Below, in pieces: positions 1-10,055 of a stretch of DNA of 64,000 nucleotides. The DNA is taken from positions 51,127,434-51,191,433 of the forward strand of contig NC_081828.1 in the NCBI RefSeq assembly GCF_030867095.1, given 5' to 3'. The notes beneath the pieces are model-generated. The model searched no databases and was not told the origin of the DNA. It saw nothing but the letters and a program-made list of their open reading frames with translations. Each line of letters begins with the position of its first letter. Positions within the stretch are counted from its first letter, which is position 1. Source of the stretch: Alligator mississippiensis (Eukaryota; Chordata; Crocodylia; Alligatoridae). A program made the translations under genes and the position numbers.

Positions 1-1717
1 AAGAAGAGAAGATGCAAGTGAGAGGTTTTAAGGACATGGCATATGGGATATATTCAGAGCAATGAGAGACTTTGGTCATGGTGCTTGGGATAACTAGAAA
101 AAGTTAGATACTGGAAGGCCCAAGTACAATTTAATTCAGTCCTCTGGAGACAGCATGGCTATTGAGACAGTCAGACCAGCTACATTTTAATCTTGTCTCT
201 GCTGCTGGTCCATTACGTGACTTTTGGCAACTAAGGAGTAGGGGCAGGGCAGGGCAGCTAACTTATGCAGTTGACATTTCCTTGATCTGTATTCCCAGTT
301 TGCAGAGGGTCTGAGGCATATCAGAGATAATTGGTGTTTTGTGAAGCACATTGAAGTCCTTGGATGGAAAGGGTTATAGGAGAGGTACTTATTACTTAGG
401 AAAGGTCACAGGTGACCATAACATAATGCAGGATTTCAGCTGTTTTGATGGAGAGAAAGAATGGCTTTGAGAGACCTAGAGGAAGGAACGACAAGACCTA
501 ATAGGAACCTTGTCATGGAGAGTTGCAGATATGCCATCCAGGTTGCAAATAGTAGTAAGAAAGAAAAATGTGGAATAGTCAACTGTGATAGTGAAGGGAG
601 AGGAAAACATTTTGGATGGAAAATTGTTTTTTTCATATGGAGGTTGAAACAGTGGTAGGTTGTTGAGGACGTGTTGTCAGGGGCAGAGGGTGAAGGAGTC
701 TCTTTTAGTTGATCACCCTGAAGGTTGTAGCTGGAGCTGTGGGTGGGTTAATTTTTCAAACTATAATCTGTGAAACTTTTCCTGGGGGTACAAGGAATGA
801 ACTGAACTGTATTTAGAAGTAAACTGATTGGAGTTTAGGTATTGGGAAAGCAAGTGTCCCATGAGAGCCTCTCTTGTAGTGTGTGCTGCAGGAAGAAACA
901 ATCAGAGTATCCCGAACCTAAATCTTGAATGCATGAAGAGCAGAAAAGAGAGAGCCCTGAGGGTTTGCCTGTGGAGAAGAGGATGGGAGATTCTGAAGGA
1001 GCAGTTGGAGATGAAGGATAAATGGTACTATGGGAATGCAGCAAGGGAGCAGGTTTCAAGGACAAAAGGGGATGATCCATTGTGCCAAGGCAGTTCTGGA
1101 CTAAAGAAGAATGAGTAAATAAAAGAGGACTTTATATTTGGTGAGGTGGAGGTCATTGGTGACCTTCTGAGGCCATTTTCATTAGAGACGAAAGATGGAT
1201 GGAGAACTGTTGAAAAGGGGAAAACAAATCAAGAATAGAATTAGACATTGCACTCAAGGAACTTGTTATGAGGCAGCGTTTAGAAAGACAAGTCGAGGTG
1301 AGAGTTCTGCAGTCTCTTGTTTGGGAATTCAGTGTTGTGACCTCAAGTACTGTATAATGAACAGGAAGAGTAAATGAGCGTTGTGGGAGAAAATAACTGG
1401 CTCTGGTTTTACCAAGAACAGGCCTATAGTTAATGTGTTAAAACTACAGCTCACCTTGTGTTCACTAAGGTTTCAATGTGTTAGTTATGTTAAGCAAGCC
1501 CTGTTTTTCTTTGTTTAAGTAATGGTCACTGTTAAAACCCCTTTATGCCAACCTGACTGTGCTCAAGACTCTTACGTGAAAAGAAAAATATTAAAAAAAC
1601 AAACAAACTTGATTCATTGAAGTGCAAGAGTGAGTCTTCCTGGGCTGTTCTGCCAGAACCTCTAGCTGTCATCTTTTTTTGATATAGCTTTGACTTTGAT
1701 TCTTTGTCTGCCTTCAG
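1..1717 (+). other. FAM20B: FAM20B intron (partial, upstream)
   Basis: This AT-leaning sequence precedes the first visible FAM20B coding exon. Short open frames occur on both strands but none resembles a known protein, has flanking splice sites in phase, or matches FAM20B. Earlier FAM20B exons must lie to the left of the window. No repeat family was recognised here. Confidence 0.7.
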
Positions 1718-1909
1718 GTGGGAGTATGATGAAAGCTACTGTGATGCTGTGAAGAAGACCTCACCCTATGATGCTGGCCCCCGCCTCCTTGACATCATTG
1801 ACACTTCCATCTTCGACTATTTGATTGGGAATGCTGACCGACATCACTATGAAAGCTTCCAAGATGATGAAGGGGCCAGTATGCTCATTCTTCTGGACAA
1901 TGCCAAAAG
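1718..1909 (+). CDS. FAM20B: FAM20B internal exon (kinase catalytic core)
   Basis: FAM20B is a Golgi type-II membrane kinase that phosphorylates the xylose of the glycosaminoglycan-protein linkage region, which promotes proteoglycan chain extension. This 192-base exon follows a pyrimidine tract and AG at 1716-1717, starts with the last base of a split codon, and reads [13 protein letters not shown]... then [21 protein letters not shown]. The Asp in NADRHHYE corresponds to the catalytic Asp of the FAM20 family, and the Asp of LLDNAK to the metal-binding Asp. The exon ends AAA AG with donor gtggac, which is weak after +3. It joins the next exon in phase to give NAKSFGNP. The match to vertebrate FAM20B is unambiguous and closer than to FAM20A or FAM20C. 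Confidence 0.96.
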
Positions 1910-2531
1910 GTGGACGTAATGTTAGTGCTTCTGGCCATTGATGATAAAGTTATCCATGCTACATTCTGTGTTTCCCATAGTTGTCCATTACACTGCCTCC
2001 AACCTAAAACTCTGTCAGTATTCCATATAGCAAGTCCTTTCACATAATATGGGTGCTCAGTGGCCTTGACATTTGTAGATAGACAGTTTTAATTTCTCTG
2101 GATAGACTTTTGGTTAAGCCACTAAAGGCTTGAAATGCAGTATTTCACGAATAATTCTTGAAGATTAATTTTTTTTAAGCTTGTCTTGATCTTTCTGATG
2201 TGTTCTCCAGTGCTGGCACTTTGTATGCTATTGTGACAGTTTCTGCTAGTGCCCTGTAAGGACTCTTAAATTCTTTTGAGTAATGAGGTTCTTTACTTTT
2301 AGATTCTGTCTAGAGGATGACAGAGTATCCTTTTATGAATCAGGCAATAAGATTGGAGCACCCTTTTACACTCAGTGTAGGCTTACTGTAAAATTGTGTT
2401 TGGGGTTCTATAACTAAAGCTTCTCTTCTAGACTGTGTCTACATTTGGGGTTTGTCTGCTCTAGAATGTAGATATGTAAAAAAAAAATGGCAAGGTAGCT
2501 GACAGCTGTTGTCATTAGGTACCCTCTTAGG

Positions 2532-2642
2532 CAGCATTCCCTCTAAGCAGTGTGGCACGCGCAGCCGCACAGGCACGCTCATGCTATGCTGCCAGGCATG
2601 CCTGCGTGGCCGCACACACCATGCAGCTTAGCGGGAACGCTG
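2532..2642 (+). mobile_element. 111-bp palindromic hAT MITE
   Basis: The element starts CAGCATTCCCTCTAAGC and ends GCTTAGCGGGAACGCTG, so its ends are imperfect inverted repeats. It is flanked by an identical 8-bp target-site duplication, ctcttagg, at 2524-2531 and 2643-2650. An 8-bp duplication with CAG...CTG termini is the hallmark of hAT transposons. The interior is GC- and CpG-richer than the intron around it. It encodes nothing and depends on a transposase elsewhere. Confidence 0.88.
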
Positions 2643-3160
2643 CTCTTAGGGTCAGTCCTTACCAGCTAATGTATTTAAAATATGAGTTGCTCTGTTTTAA
2701 TTAGGAATTTAGTGTACAACTTTGGAGCCAAAGAGTGTTTCTAATCCTGGTAGCTAGCTTGTTTTTAAAATGCACCCTTTTCCATAATCTGGACAGATCT
2801 TTTAAATAGCTTGAAAACTACCATCTCCTTTAATATTATTCTTTAACCTTTCTTCCTCTTACACATTGGATGCCCTGGTCTGTCCATGTGCTGTCCATAT
2901 CTCTAATCTGTGTGAAATAAGCAAGGCTCAGTTTAATACTCATCCTTGTCTCTATACATCAGGCTCTTCAATAACACTCCAAAAATGCCAGCAGGAACAT
3001 GTTCCACATTGGGAACATTTAAGTACTGGTGCTTTCAGATTACTTTGAGTGCATCCTGCAAAAATGGTGGATTTTTAAAATGTCTTGGCAATGGAGAAGT
3101 TGGGGGAATTATACGTTAAGCACTGGGGAATGAATGTGATAGTTATTATATCTGTGTATT

Positions 3161-6040
3161 CATTCATAGTTTCATAGTAGTTTCATAGTAGCTAGGGTCA
3201 GGAGGGACCTGAACAGATCATCTAGCCTGACCCCCTGCCACAGGCAGGAATGAATGCTGGGTTCACAAGACCCCAGACAGGTGATCATCCAACCTCCTCT
3301 TGAATTTGCCCAAGGTAGGGGCGAGGACCACTTCCCTGGGAAGTTGGTTCCAGATTTTGGCCACCCTAACTGTAAAATATTGCCTTCTGATCTCTAACCT
3401 AAACCCATTCTCCATCAGCTTATTACCATTGTTCCTTGTCACCCCAGGTGGTGCTGGGGAGAAAAGGGCTCTGCCTATTTGCTGTTGATCCCCCCCGATG
3501 AGCTTGTAGGCAGCCAGCAGGTCCCCCCTCAGCCTCCTTTTGCTGAGGCTGAACAGGTCTCTCCTCGTAGGGCCTGTCCTGCTGCCCTCTCACCAAGCGG
3601 GTGGCCCTCCTCTGAACCCTCTCCAGGCTGGCCACATCCCTTTTGAAGTGTGGCACCCAGTACTGGACGCAGTACTCCAACTGCGGCCTGACCAAAGTCG
3701 CATAGAGGAGGAGTATCACCTCTCTGGACTGGCTTGAGATGCACCTTTGGATGTATGACAAGGGTATGGCTGGCCTTGCTGGCTGCTCTCTGGCATTGGC
3801 GGCTCATGTTCATCTTGGAGTCAATAATGACTCCAAGATCCCTTTCTGCCTCTGTGCTTTCAAGAAGGGAACTCCCCAGTCTGTATGTATGCTGTGGATT
3901 CCTTCTCCCAAGGTGCAGCACCCTGCATTTGTCTACCTTGAACCCCATCCTATTCTCATCTGCTCACTTTTGTAGTCTGTCTAAATCTAGCTGCAGCCTC
4001 TCTCTCCCTTCAAGTGTGTCCACCTCGCCCCACATCTTAGTGTCATCAGCAAACTTGGACAACGTGCTTTCCACCTCTTCGTCCAAGTCACTGATGAAGA
4101 TGTTAAACAGTGCGGGCCCGAGGACCAAGCCCTGGGGTACCCCACTGTTCACATCTCGCCAGGTTGAGTACAACCCGTCCACCACTACTCTCTGGGTGCG
4201 CCCCATCAGCCAATTTTTTTACCCATCCAACTGTGTAGGCATCAATGCCACAGTCGCCTAATTTATTGATGAGGATGGAATGAGAGACAGTGTCAAAGGC
4301 TTTCTTAAAGTCTAGAAAGACTATGTCCACAGCGACACCATCATCCAAGGATTTAGTTACTTGGTTGTAAAAGGCAATCAGGTTGGTCTGGCAGGACCTG
4401 CCTTTGGTGAACCCATGCTGATTGCCCCTGAGCATGATCTCCCTTGCAGGCCCCCCACAGATGATGATTCTCTCCAAGATCTTCCCAAGCACCGAGGTGA
4501 GGCTTACAGGCATATAATTACTTGGGTCCTCCTTCCTCCCCTTCTTAAAAATAGGGACCACATTAGCCAGTTTCCAATCCCCTGGCACCTGACCAGATGA
4601 CCACGAATGCTCATACAGCCAGGCCAAGGGCTCTGCCAGCTCCCTCAACACCCTTGGGTGGAGGGCATCTGGACCTGCAGATTTAAAAATGTCTAGCCCT
4701 TCCAGAAGATCCCTAACTACCTCTGCATTGACTGAAGGCTTGATAGAGCTATCCCCAAGATTGTCCTTACCTCTGGTAGGTGGGATATCCTGGTCCCTGT
4801 TCAGGAAAACAGAGGCAAAGAAACTTAAAAATATCAGCTTTCTTGTCTGGCGTGGTCACCAGATTATCGTTTGTGTCTTGCAGGGGCCCTACATTGCCTG
4901 GTGCCCTCTTCTTGCTCCCAATGTACTTGAAAAAGGACTTTTTGTTGTCCTTAATCCTGGACACTAGCCTGAGTTCCACCTCTGCCTTGGCCTTCCTAAT
5001 AGCCCTCCTACACTCCCGGGCCAAGGAGGAGTACTCCTCCTTGGTGATAGTTCCTCCCTTCCACTGGTTGTACGCCTCTCTTTTAGTCCTCAGGCTTTGC
5101 TGAATGCCCTTGCTGAGCCAAGGGGGTTTCTGAGCACTCTTACCCCCCTTGCTTCTCTCAGGGACTGTTATCCTTTGGGCTTGGAGGATCGCCCCCTTAA
5201 GGTATGACCATCCCTCGTGGACTCCCATCTCCTCTACCTTCTGCACCCTTAGTGCCTCCCCCACTAGTCTCCTAAGCTCATTGAAGTTGGCCCTTCTGAA
5301 GTCAAGGGCTTTAGCCTTGGTGTGAGCCCTAGACGCCCTGCATTGGATAATGAAATCCAGCAGGTGATGATTGCTATTGCCCAGTTGGTCAAGGACCTGC
5401 AGTCCCCTCACCAGGTCATCCCCCATGGCCAGGACCAGGTCCAGCAAGGTGTTACCCCTAGTGGGGCTGTGCACTTCCTGGATAAGGTGAAGGTCCTGTA
5501 ATACAGCCAGGAACCTATGCGAGTGGTCAGACCTGTCTGTCTGCTCCTCCCAGCAAATGTCTGGGTAGTTTAGGTCACCCATGACAATAACGTCCCTTGA
5601 CCTAACCGCCTCCATAAGCTGACTGGAGAAGTCCCAGTCCAGCTCTTCCCCCTGGTTGGGTGGTCTGTAGCAGACACCCACTGTAAGGTCCCTTTCGCCA
5701 CGCCCCCTTGTAGTTTGACCCATAGTGTCTCTGCCTGACCCTCCTGTAACCCAAAGCTAATCCTTGATGATGTGAGGTGCTCTTTGACATAGAGCGCAAC
5801 CCCCCCACCTTTCCTCTCTGTCCTGTCTCTTCTATATAGGGTGTACCCCTGAATGCCCACTGCCCAGTCGTAGGTAGGGTCCCACCAGGTTTGTGTGAGC
5901 CCTACTAAGTCTGGGTTCTTACTTGCAATCAGGAGGCACAGTTCCTCCTGCTTACATCCCATACTACAAGCATTAGTGTAGAGGCACATGAGGCCTCCTG
6001 AGGGTGCTCGTGCCTTCCTCCCGCTCCCAGGACATTATAG
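3161..6040 (-). mobile_element. CR1 LINE, nearly full ORF2, antisense
   Basis: This chicken-repeat-1 non-LTR retrotransposon lies opposite to FAM20B. Reading the minus strand from about 6040, the endonuclease domain is visible (NPDLVGLTQTWWD, then VCYRPPNQ and MGDLNYPDICW). A linker follows, then reverse transcriptase with RPVSLTS-type (here MPVSLTS) and FLDFKKAFDTV motifs, the catalytic FADD box, and the C-terminal region [15 protein letters not shown]. The 3' end near 3161 carries the typical CR1 short repeat (copies of ctatgaaa-type octamers). The ORF is broken into at least five frame segments, with boundaries near 5.6, 4.7, 4.15, 3.95 and 3.75 kb, so the copy is dead. It is truncated at the 5' end near the start of the endonuclease domain. 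Confidence 0.93.
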
Positions 6041-6881
6041 TTATCTATGTTCATATGCTCATAACCTTCTAAAATAATTTCCTTTTGGGGCCTCCCAATC
6101 CTGGAAGTGGGTTTTTACAGTTTGTATAAAGCCTTTTTAGCTGCCTTAATGAATAGAGAATAGAAAAATATACTCCAGCACTTTAAGACACATTGTGTTT
6201 ATTAGTAACTCAGACAACTGAGCAGAATAGCTTCAGACTTTTTTAGTAAATGGACCTTATTAAAGACCAGGCTTTTTGTTAGGAACATTTAAAATTAATG
6301 TATGACAGAAAAAAAAACTTTGGTTAAAGTTTCTTTGGCATCTTTTTAGATGAGACCTGAAATATGCTATGGAGTCCTTTTGGCAGTTCTTCAGTTGAGT
6401 GATCATAATGGGCTGAATTTAGTCACCTTCTTGTATGCCAGACTGTTGGCCTAAGATTGGTCAGCTGTAGCATCTGAATGTGTCAGTTGGCTGTTCATTC
6501 ATTCCCTGTCTAGCAATGTCAGGGGGGTGATACTTTTTCTCTTTTGAGCCAGATTCATAACTTACTTTTCTCCCCTTCTTAGCATAGCAGCATAGGCTTA
6601 TATTATTAAAGTCCTTCACAATGTGTTTGTGAAATGTCTGGGCAGAGTAAGGGACTAGATAAGCTGAAGTGGCTGTTGCTGTTTGTCAAGTGCATTAGTA
6701 TGGACTGTTGGTAATTGCATATGAAATTGGTCATGGCTTGATTGTATTTTCATTTAAATGATTTGAGCTGTTGGAGCATGAAATTGTCTGGTATTGATTT
6801 CAAATTCCTTATAAAACCTGGTGCGGTTTAAAAGGGTGCTGAGTGTTCATTTGCTTCTGATTTTTTTTTTTTTTCTTTCAG

Positions 6882-6941
6882 TTTTGGAAACCCCTCCCTG
6901 GATGAAAGAAGTATCCTAGCTCCTCTTTATCAGTGCTGCAT
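6882..6941 (+). CDS. FAM20B: FAM20B internal exon (60 bases)
   Basis: This 60-base exon follows a 20-nt T-rich tract and AG at 6880-6881 and ends AT before a consensus donor gtaagt. The translation completes NAKS and continues [23 protein letters not shown] lies just after the metal-binding Asp of the FAM20 kinase fold, and the Cys pair in QCC fits the conserved disulfides of the family. It joins both neighbouring exons without a frame change. Confidence 0.95.
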
Positions 6942-7719
6942 GTAAGTAAAGCACAGGTTGTACTTTTCTGAAACTGTCAAATCAGGGGTGCAATGAAATT
7001 CGTAGCAGTTAAGTCTTCTGGCAACCTGGAGACTTGCATTTTATACACTGAATTTATGCACCTCTCTTAGATGCTCTTTTTATGTGTTTATTACAAGAGC
7101 GCTCAGGAAACTAAGAAACACATATTTATTAAAGCAGTAAATCAAAGTGAAGAGTATGGAGGATTGGGTAGACTGATTGTGGGAAGTGGAATCTTTCATT
7201 TTTAGGTCACTGGTTCAAATCTGTTCTAGCTCAGTAATGACTAGTAGCCTTTATCTGCAGCTGTCCAGTGGCTTTTGAGAAATGAGATGGTCACTGTCTG
7301 GTTCCTTCTGGAGAAGTGTTTGCATTGCACTTGAAGTTCTGGCTGACACAAGCTGAGGACTGGAGATTCATGGCAACTAACCCACCTGCATCCCTAGATG
7401 CACCTCAGCATGGTTCAGAAGGGACAACTGCAGGGCTGTTTGTGCAAGGTTATACTGCTGCTGTCTGTGGTGCTTGCTCTATAGACTTGTAGAAGAAATC
7501 GGATTTCAGAGCTGTTGATCACTTTGACCCTGCAACTTGCATTCCTCCTCCTCCTCCTCTCTCTCTCTCTCTTCCCCCCGCAGCCCCCTGCACCTTTTTC
7601 TTTTTTTGTGTGTGTACTGGGTTCAGTGGCCCCTTCTTCACTGGAGTAGGCAGGCCTTTCTTTGCTTTGAAGGTTCTGCTCAGTTGTCGTCTTCTTTCAT
7701 ATGGCTGCCTTGGAGCAAC

Positions 7720-8060
7720 AGTTTTAAGTCCAATTTAAGGTTAGTTAATCAGTCTAATGCTCTTGAGGAAAGGGAATGTATCTCTGCACTGTCACTGTCA
7801 AATTTGTATAGAGGGCAGAGTGTTATTATGTGGTCCACAGTTTGATTAGGATTGCCACAGTCACATTTTGCAGAACTCCTAATATACCATTTGTGCATCA
7901 AGTGACCACAGCAGCCATGCCTGGTTCAGATAGTGACGGAGATGCAGGGACACTTTGAGAAGGGGAAGAGAGGCATTAATTTGCTGAACATGCTGGTTTG
8001 AGACAAAACAGTCTGAAAAATGAAAAATGCTTTCAAAATAGGCCAGTCCAGCAGGGGTAC
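7720..8060 (-). mobile_element. Degenerate non-LTR retrotransposon C-terminus
   Basis: Read on the minus strand, the sequence encodes KCDCGNPNQTVDHIITLCPL. This is the C-x-C...H...C knuckle found at the end of the reverse transcriptase polyprotein of several LINE clades (RTE-like and related craniate pol proteins). Upstream on the same strand, fragments of the preceding segment (LN, then a W and a Cys/Leu-rich stretch) are recognisable only with frame changes. The copy is old, heavily mutated and fragmentary. The exact clade cannot be fixed by eye. Confidence 0.6.
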
Positions 8061-8123
8061 CTTGCGTGGCTTTTCAGGAATCCAGTTTGTCTCCCAAATT
8101 CTTCAGAGCCTGTGGAAATCGCA

Positions 8124-8730
8124 CCTTGTTGTGCATTAGCAGGTGCATGACTAATAGATCAAAGGAGGTGATGCTCCCCCTCTATGCGGCACTGGTCAGG
8201 CCGCAGTTGGAGTACTGTGTCCAGTTTTGGGCACCACACTTCAAGAGGGACGTGGGGAATCTCGAGAGGGTCCAGAGGAGAGCCACTTGCATGATTAGTG
8301 GCCTTCGTGATAGACCCTACGAGGGGAGGTTGAGAGAACTGAATCTCTTCAGCCTTCACAAGAGACGGCTGAGGGGAGATCTTGTGGCCTCCTGTAAATT
8401 TTATTAGGGGAGGTCAACAGGGAATAGGGGAAGCACTGTTTACTAAGGTGCCCCAGGGAGTGACTAGGAATAACAGGTGTAAACTAGTTGAGAGTGGATT
8501 TAGGTTAGATATTAGGAAGAAATTTTTCACAGTAAGGGTGGCCAGGATCTGGAATGGGCTTCCAAGAGAGGTGGTGCTATCACCTAGCTTGGAGGTCTTC
8601 AAGAAGAGGCTAGATAGTCACCTGGCTGGCATCATCTGATCTCGGTCCTCTTTCCTTCCAGGGACAGGGGGTCGGACACGATGATCCATTGTGGTCCCTT
8701 CCGACTACAATCTATGAATCTATGAATCAG
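8124..8730 (+). mobile_element. CR1 LINE, 5'-truncated 3' end
   Basis: The plus strand reads the C-terminal CR1 ORF2 segment ([20 protein letters not shown], then [13 protein letters not shown] and RKKFFTVRVARIWNGLP). It ends in the 3' terminal repeat tctatgaatctatgaatc at 8708-8728. About 0.6 kb is retained. The 5' end is truncated as usual for CR1, and the frame is interrupted once near 8.4 kb. Confidence 0.92.
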
Positions 8731-9823
8731 GAGCTCAGTCCCTGTGTACTGTAAGCAGAGCCATATGTACGGTACTTGACTTAAGCTCTTGTGTAAGCCC
8801 ACCAGTTTGTGTAGCACACTGAAGTCTGTCAAAAACTGAAATTTCAGTAGCAGTATGAAATGAATTGAAGGCTTTTTGATAAGTCACTTAACTTCCCTCA
8901 TTTTCCATAGTTACTTAATGTTTTTATTTCTTGTTTTGTGTGGACCTTCAAAGTCTCTCTCTCTTATCCTGAGCTCCTCCAAACACATGCCTAGAAGAGA
9001 GGTTCAGAGGAAACTCCACATCCTTGCACCTCCCAGCTCCTCTGATCACCCTTTCCTCTGACCAGTCTAAAACAGCTCTAGACAGACAAGCCATCAGGCA
9101 GAACGTTACACAGGAGCCATGTACCTGTGCTAAAATCTAGCATTTATTATGGAACTGTCAGTCCCCTGAGTAGTACTGTATAACACTGATGCTACCACCT
9201 TTCCCCTCATACTCAGGGACTCAGTGTTGCAACTTTTGGACACCATCAGGTATCAGGACATCAGCTGAAACAAAGTTTACAACAGTGGGATGGAAGGAAC
9301 CTCAGAAGATTCCCTAGAAGAAAACAATTCAAATCTGAGAGATGAAACGGCAAAGTAGAAAGCATTGACTTTGTATGGAATAGTAATCATGTGATCCTTT
9401 TCTGAGCTGTGACTGATCCTTGGCCGGTGAAGTTCTGACTAGAGTAGCAGTGAGCTGTCTCCAAATGTTGCTTTTGATTAGCAGCCAGATTCACTTTGTT
9501 CCTTCTGCCAGCTCTGTCTGGAAGGTTCCAAGATCTAACCATCTCGGAGCTTCCTTACTAGCTGTCAGAAGGAGATTTGCATCACATTTGATGATTATCC
9601 CTTCATTTTCATTTGCTACCAAACAGTTTAGGTCTTGCTTATGTTATAAATGCAGCTAAATTCAGGGAGGGACTCAGTCATTACATGACTTACTCCTATC
9701 TATTTAGGCATAACCACATTGTAACAGATCCCTCAGCAAGCTGGCTTTATGGAAACGTTCTTGGGACCTTAACTTGGAAAGACCTGTGTGTGCTGGTGTG
9801 ACATTCATTTCTTTCTCTTCCAG

Positions 9824-10055
9824 CATCCGGGTTTCCACCTGGAACAGGCTAAACTACCTGAAGAACGGAGTGTTGAAGTCTGCCTTAAAAACTGCCATGT
9901 CTCATGACCCTATCTCACCAGTGCTTTCTGACCCTCACCTGGATGCCCTGGACCAGCGGCTCTTGAGCATCCTAGCTACAGTGAAGCAGTGCACAGACCA
10001 GTTTGGGCCAGATGTTGTACTGGTAGAAGACAGGATGACTCTATCTCATTTGTAA
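9824..10055 (+). CDS. FAM20B: FAM20B terminal coding exon
   Basis: The exon begins after ttctcttccag and supplies the third base of a split Ile codon. It reads [15 protein letters not shown], passes [16 protein letters not shown] and ends [11 protein letters not shown] with stop TAA at 10053-10055. This matches the C-terminus of vertebrate FAM20B, which ends in MPLSHL in mammals. The three visible exons give 160 complete codons plus the stop, so more than half of the roughly 400-residue protein lies to the left of the window. Confidence 0.96.

Larger units (their letters stand above)
1910..6881 (+). other. FAM20B: FAM20B intron with MITE and CR1 insertions
   Basis: This 5-kb intron lies between two in-phase FAM20B exons. 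It contains a 111-bp hAT MITE near 2.5 kb and a 2.9-kb antisense CR1 LINE at 3.16-6.04 kb, described separately. The remaining sequence (1910-2520, 2651-3160, 6040-6881) shows no gene or repeat that I recognise. It ends in a long T-rich tract and AG directly before the next exon. Confidence 0.8.
6942..9823 (+). other. FAM20B: FAM20B last intron
   Basis: This 2.9-kb intron starts with donor gtaagt and ends ttctcttccag. It holds a degenerate LINE fragment (about 7.72-8.06 kb, minus) and a CR1 3' tail (8.12-8.73 kb, plus). A CT-rich simple tract lies near 7541-7590. The rest (6942-7700 and 8735-9823) shows no further feature that I can name. Confidence 0.8.
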
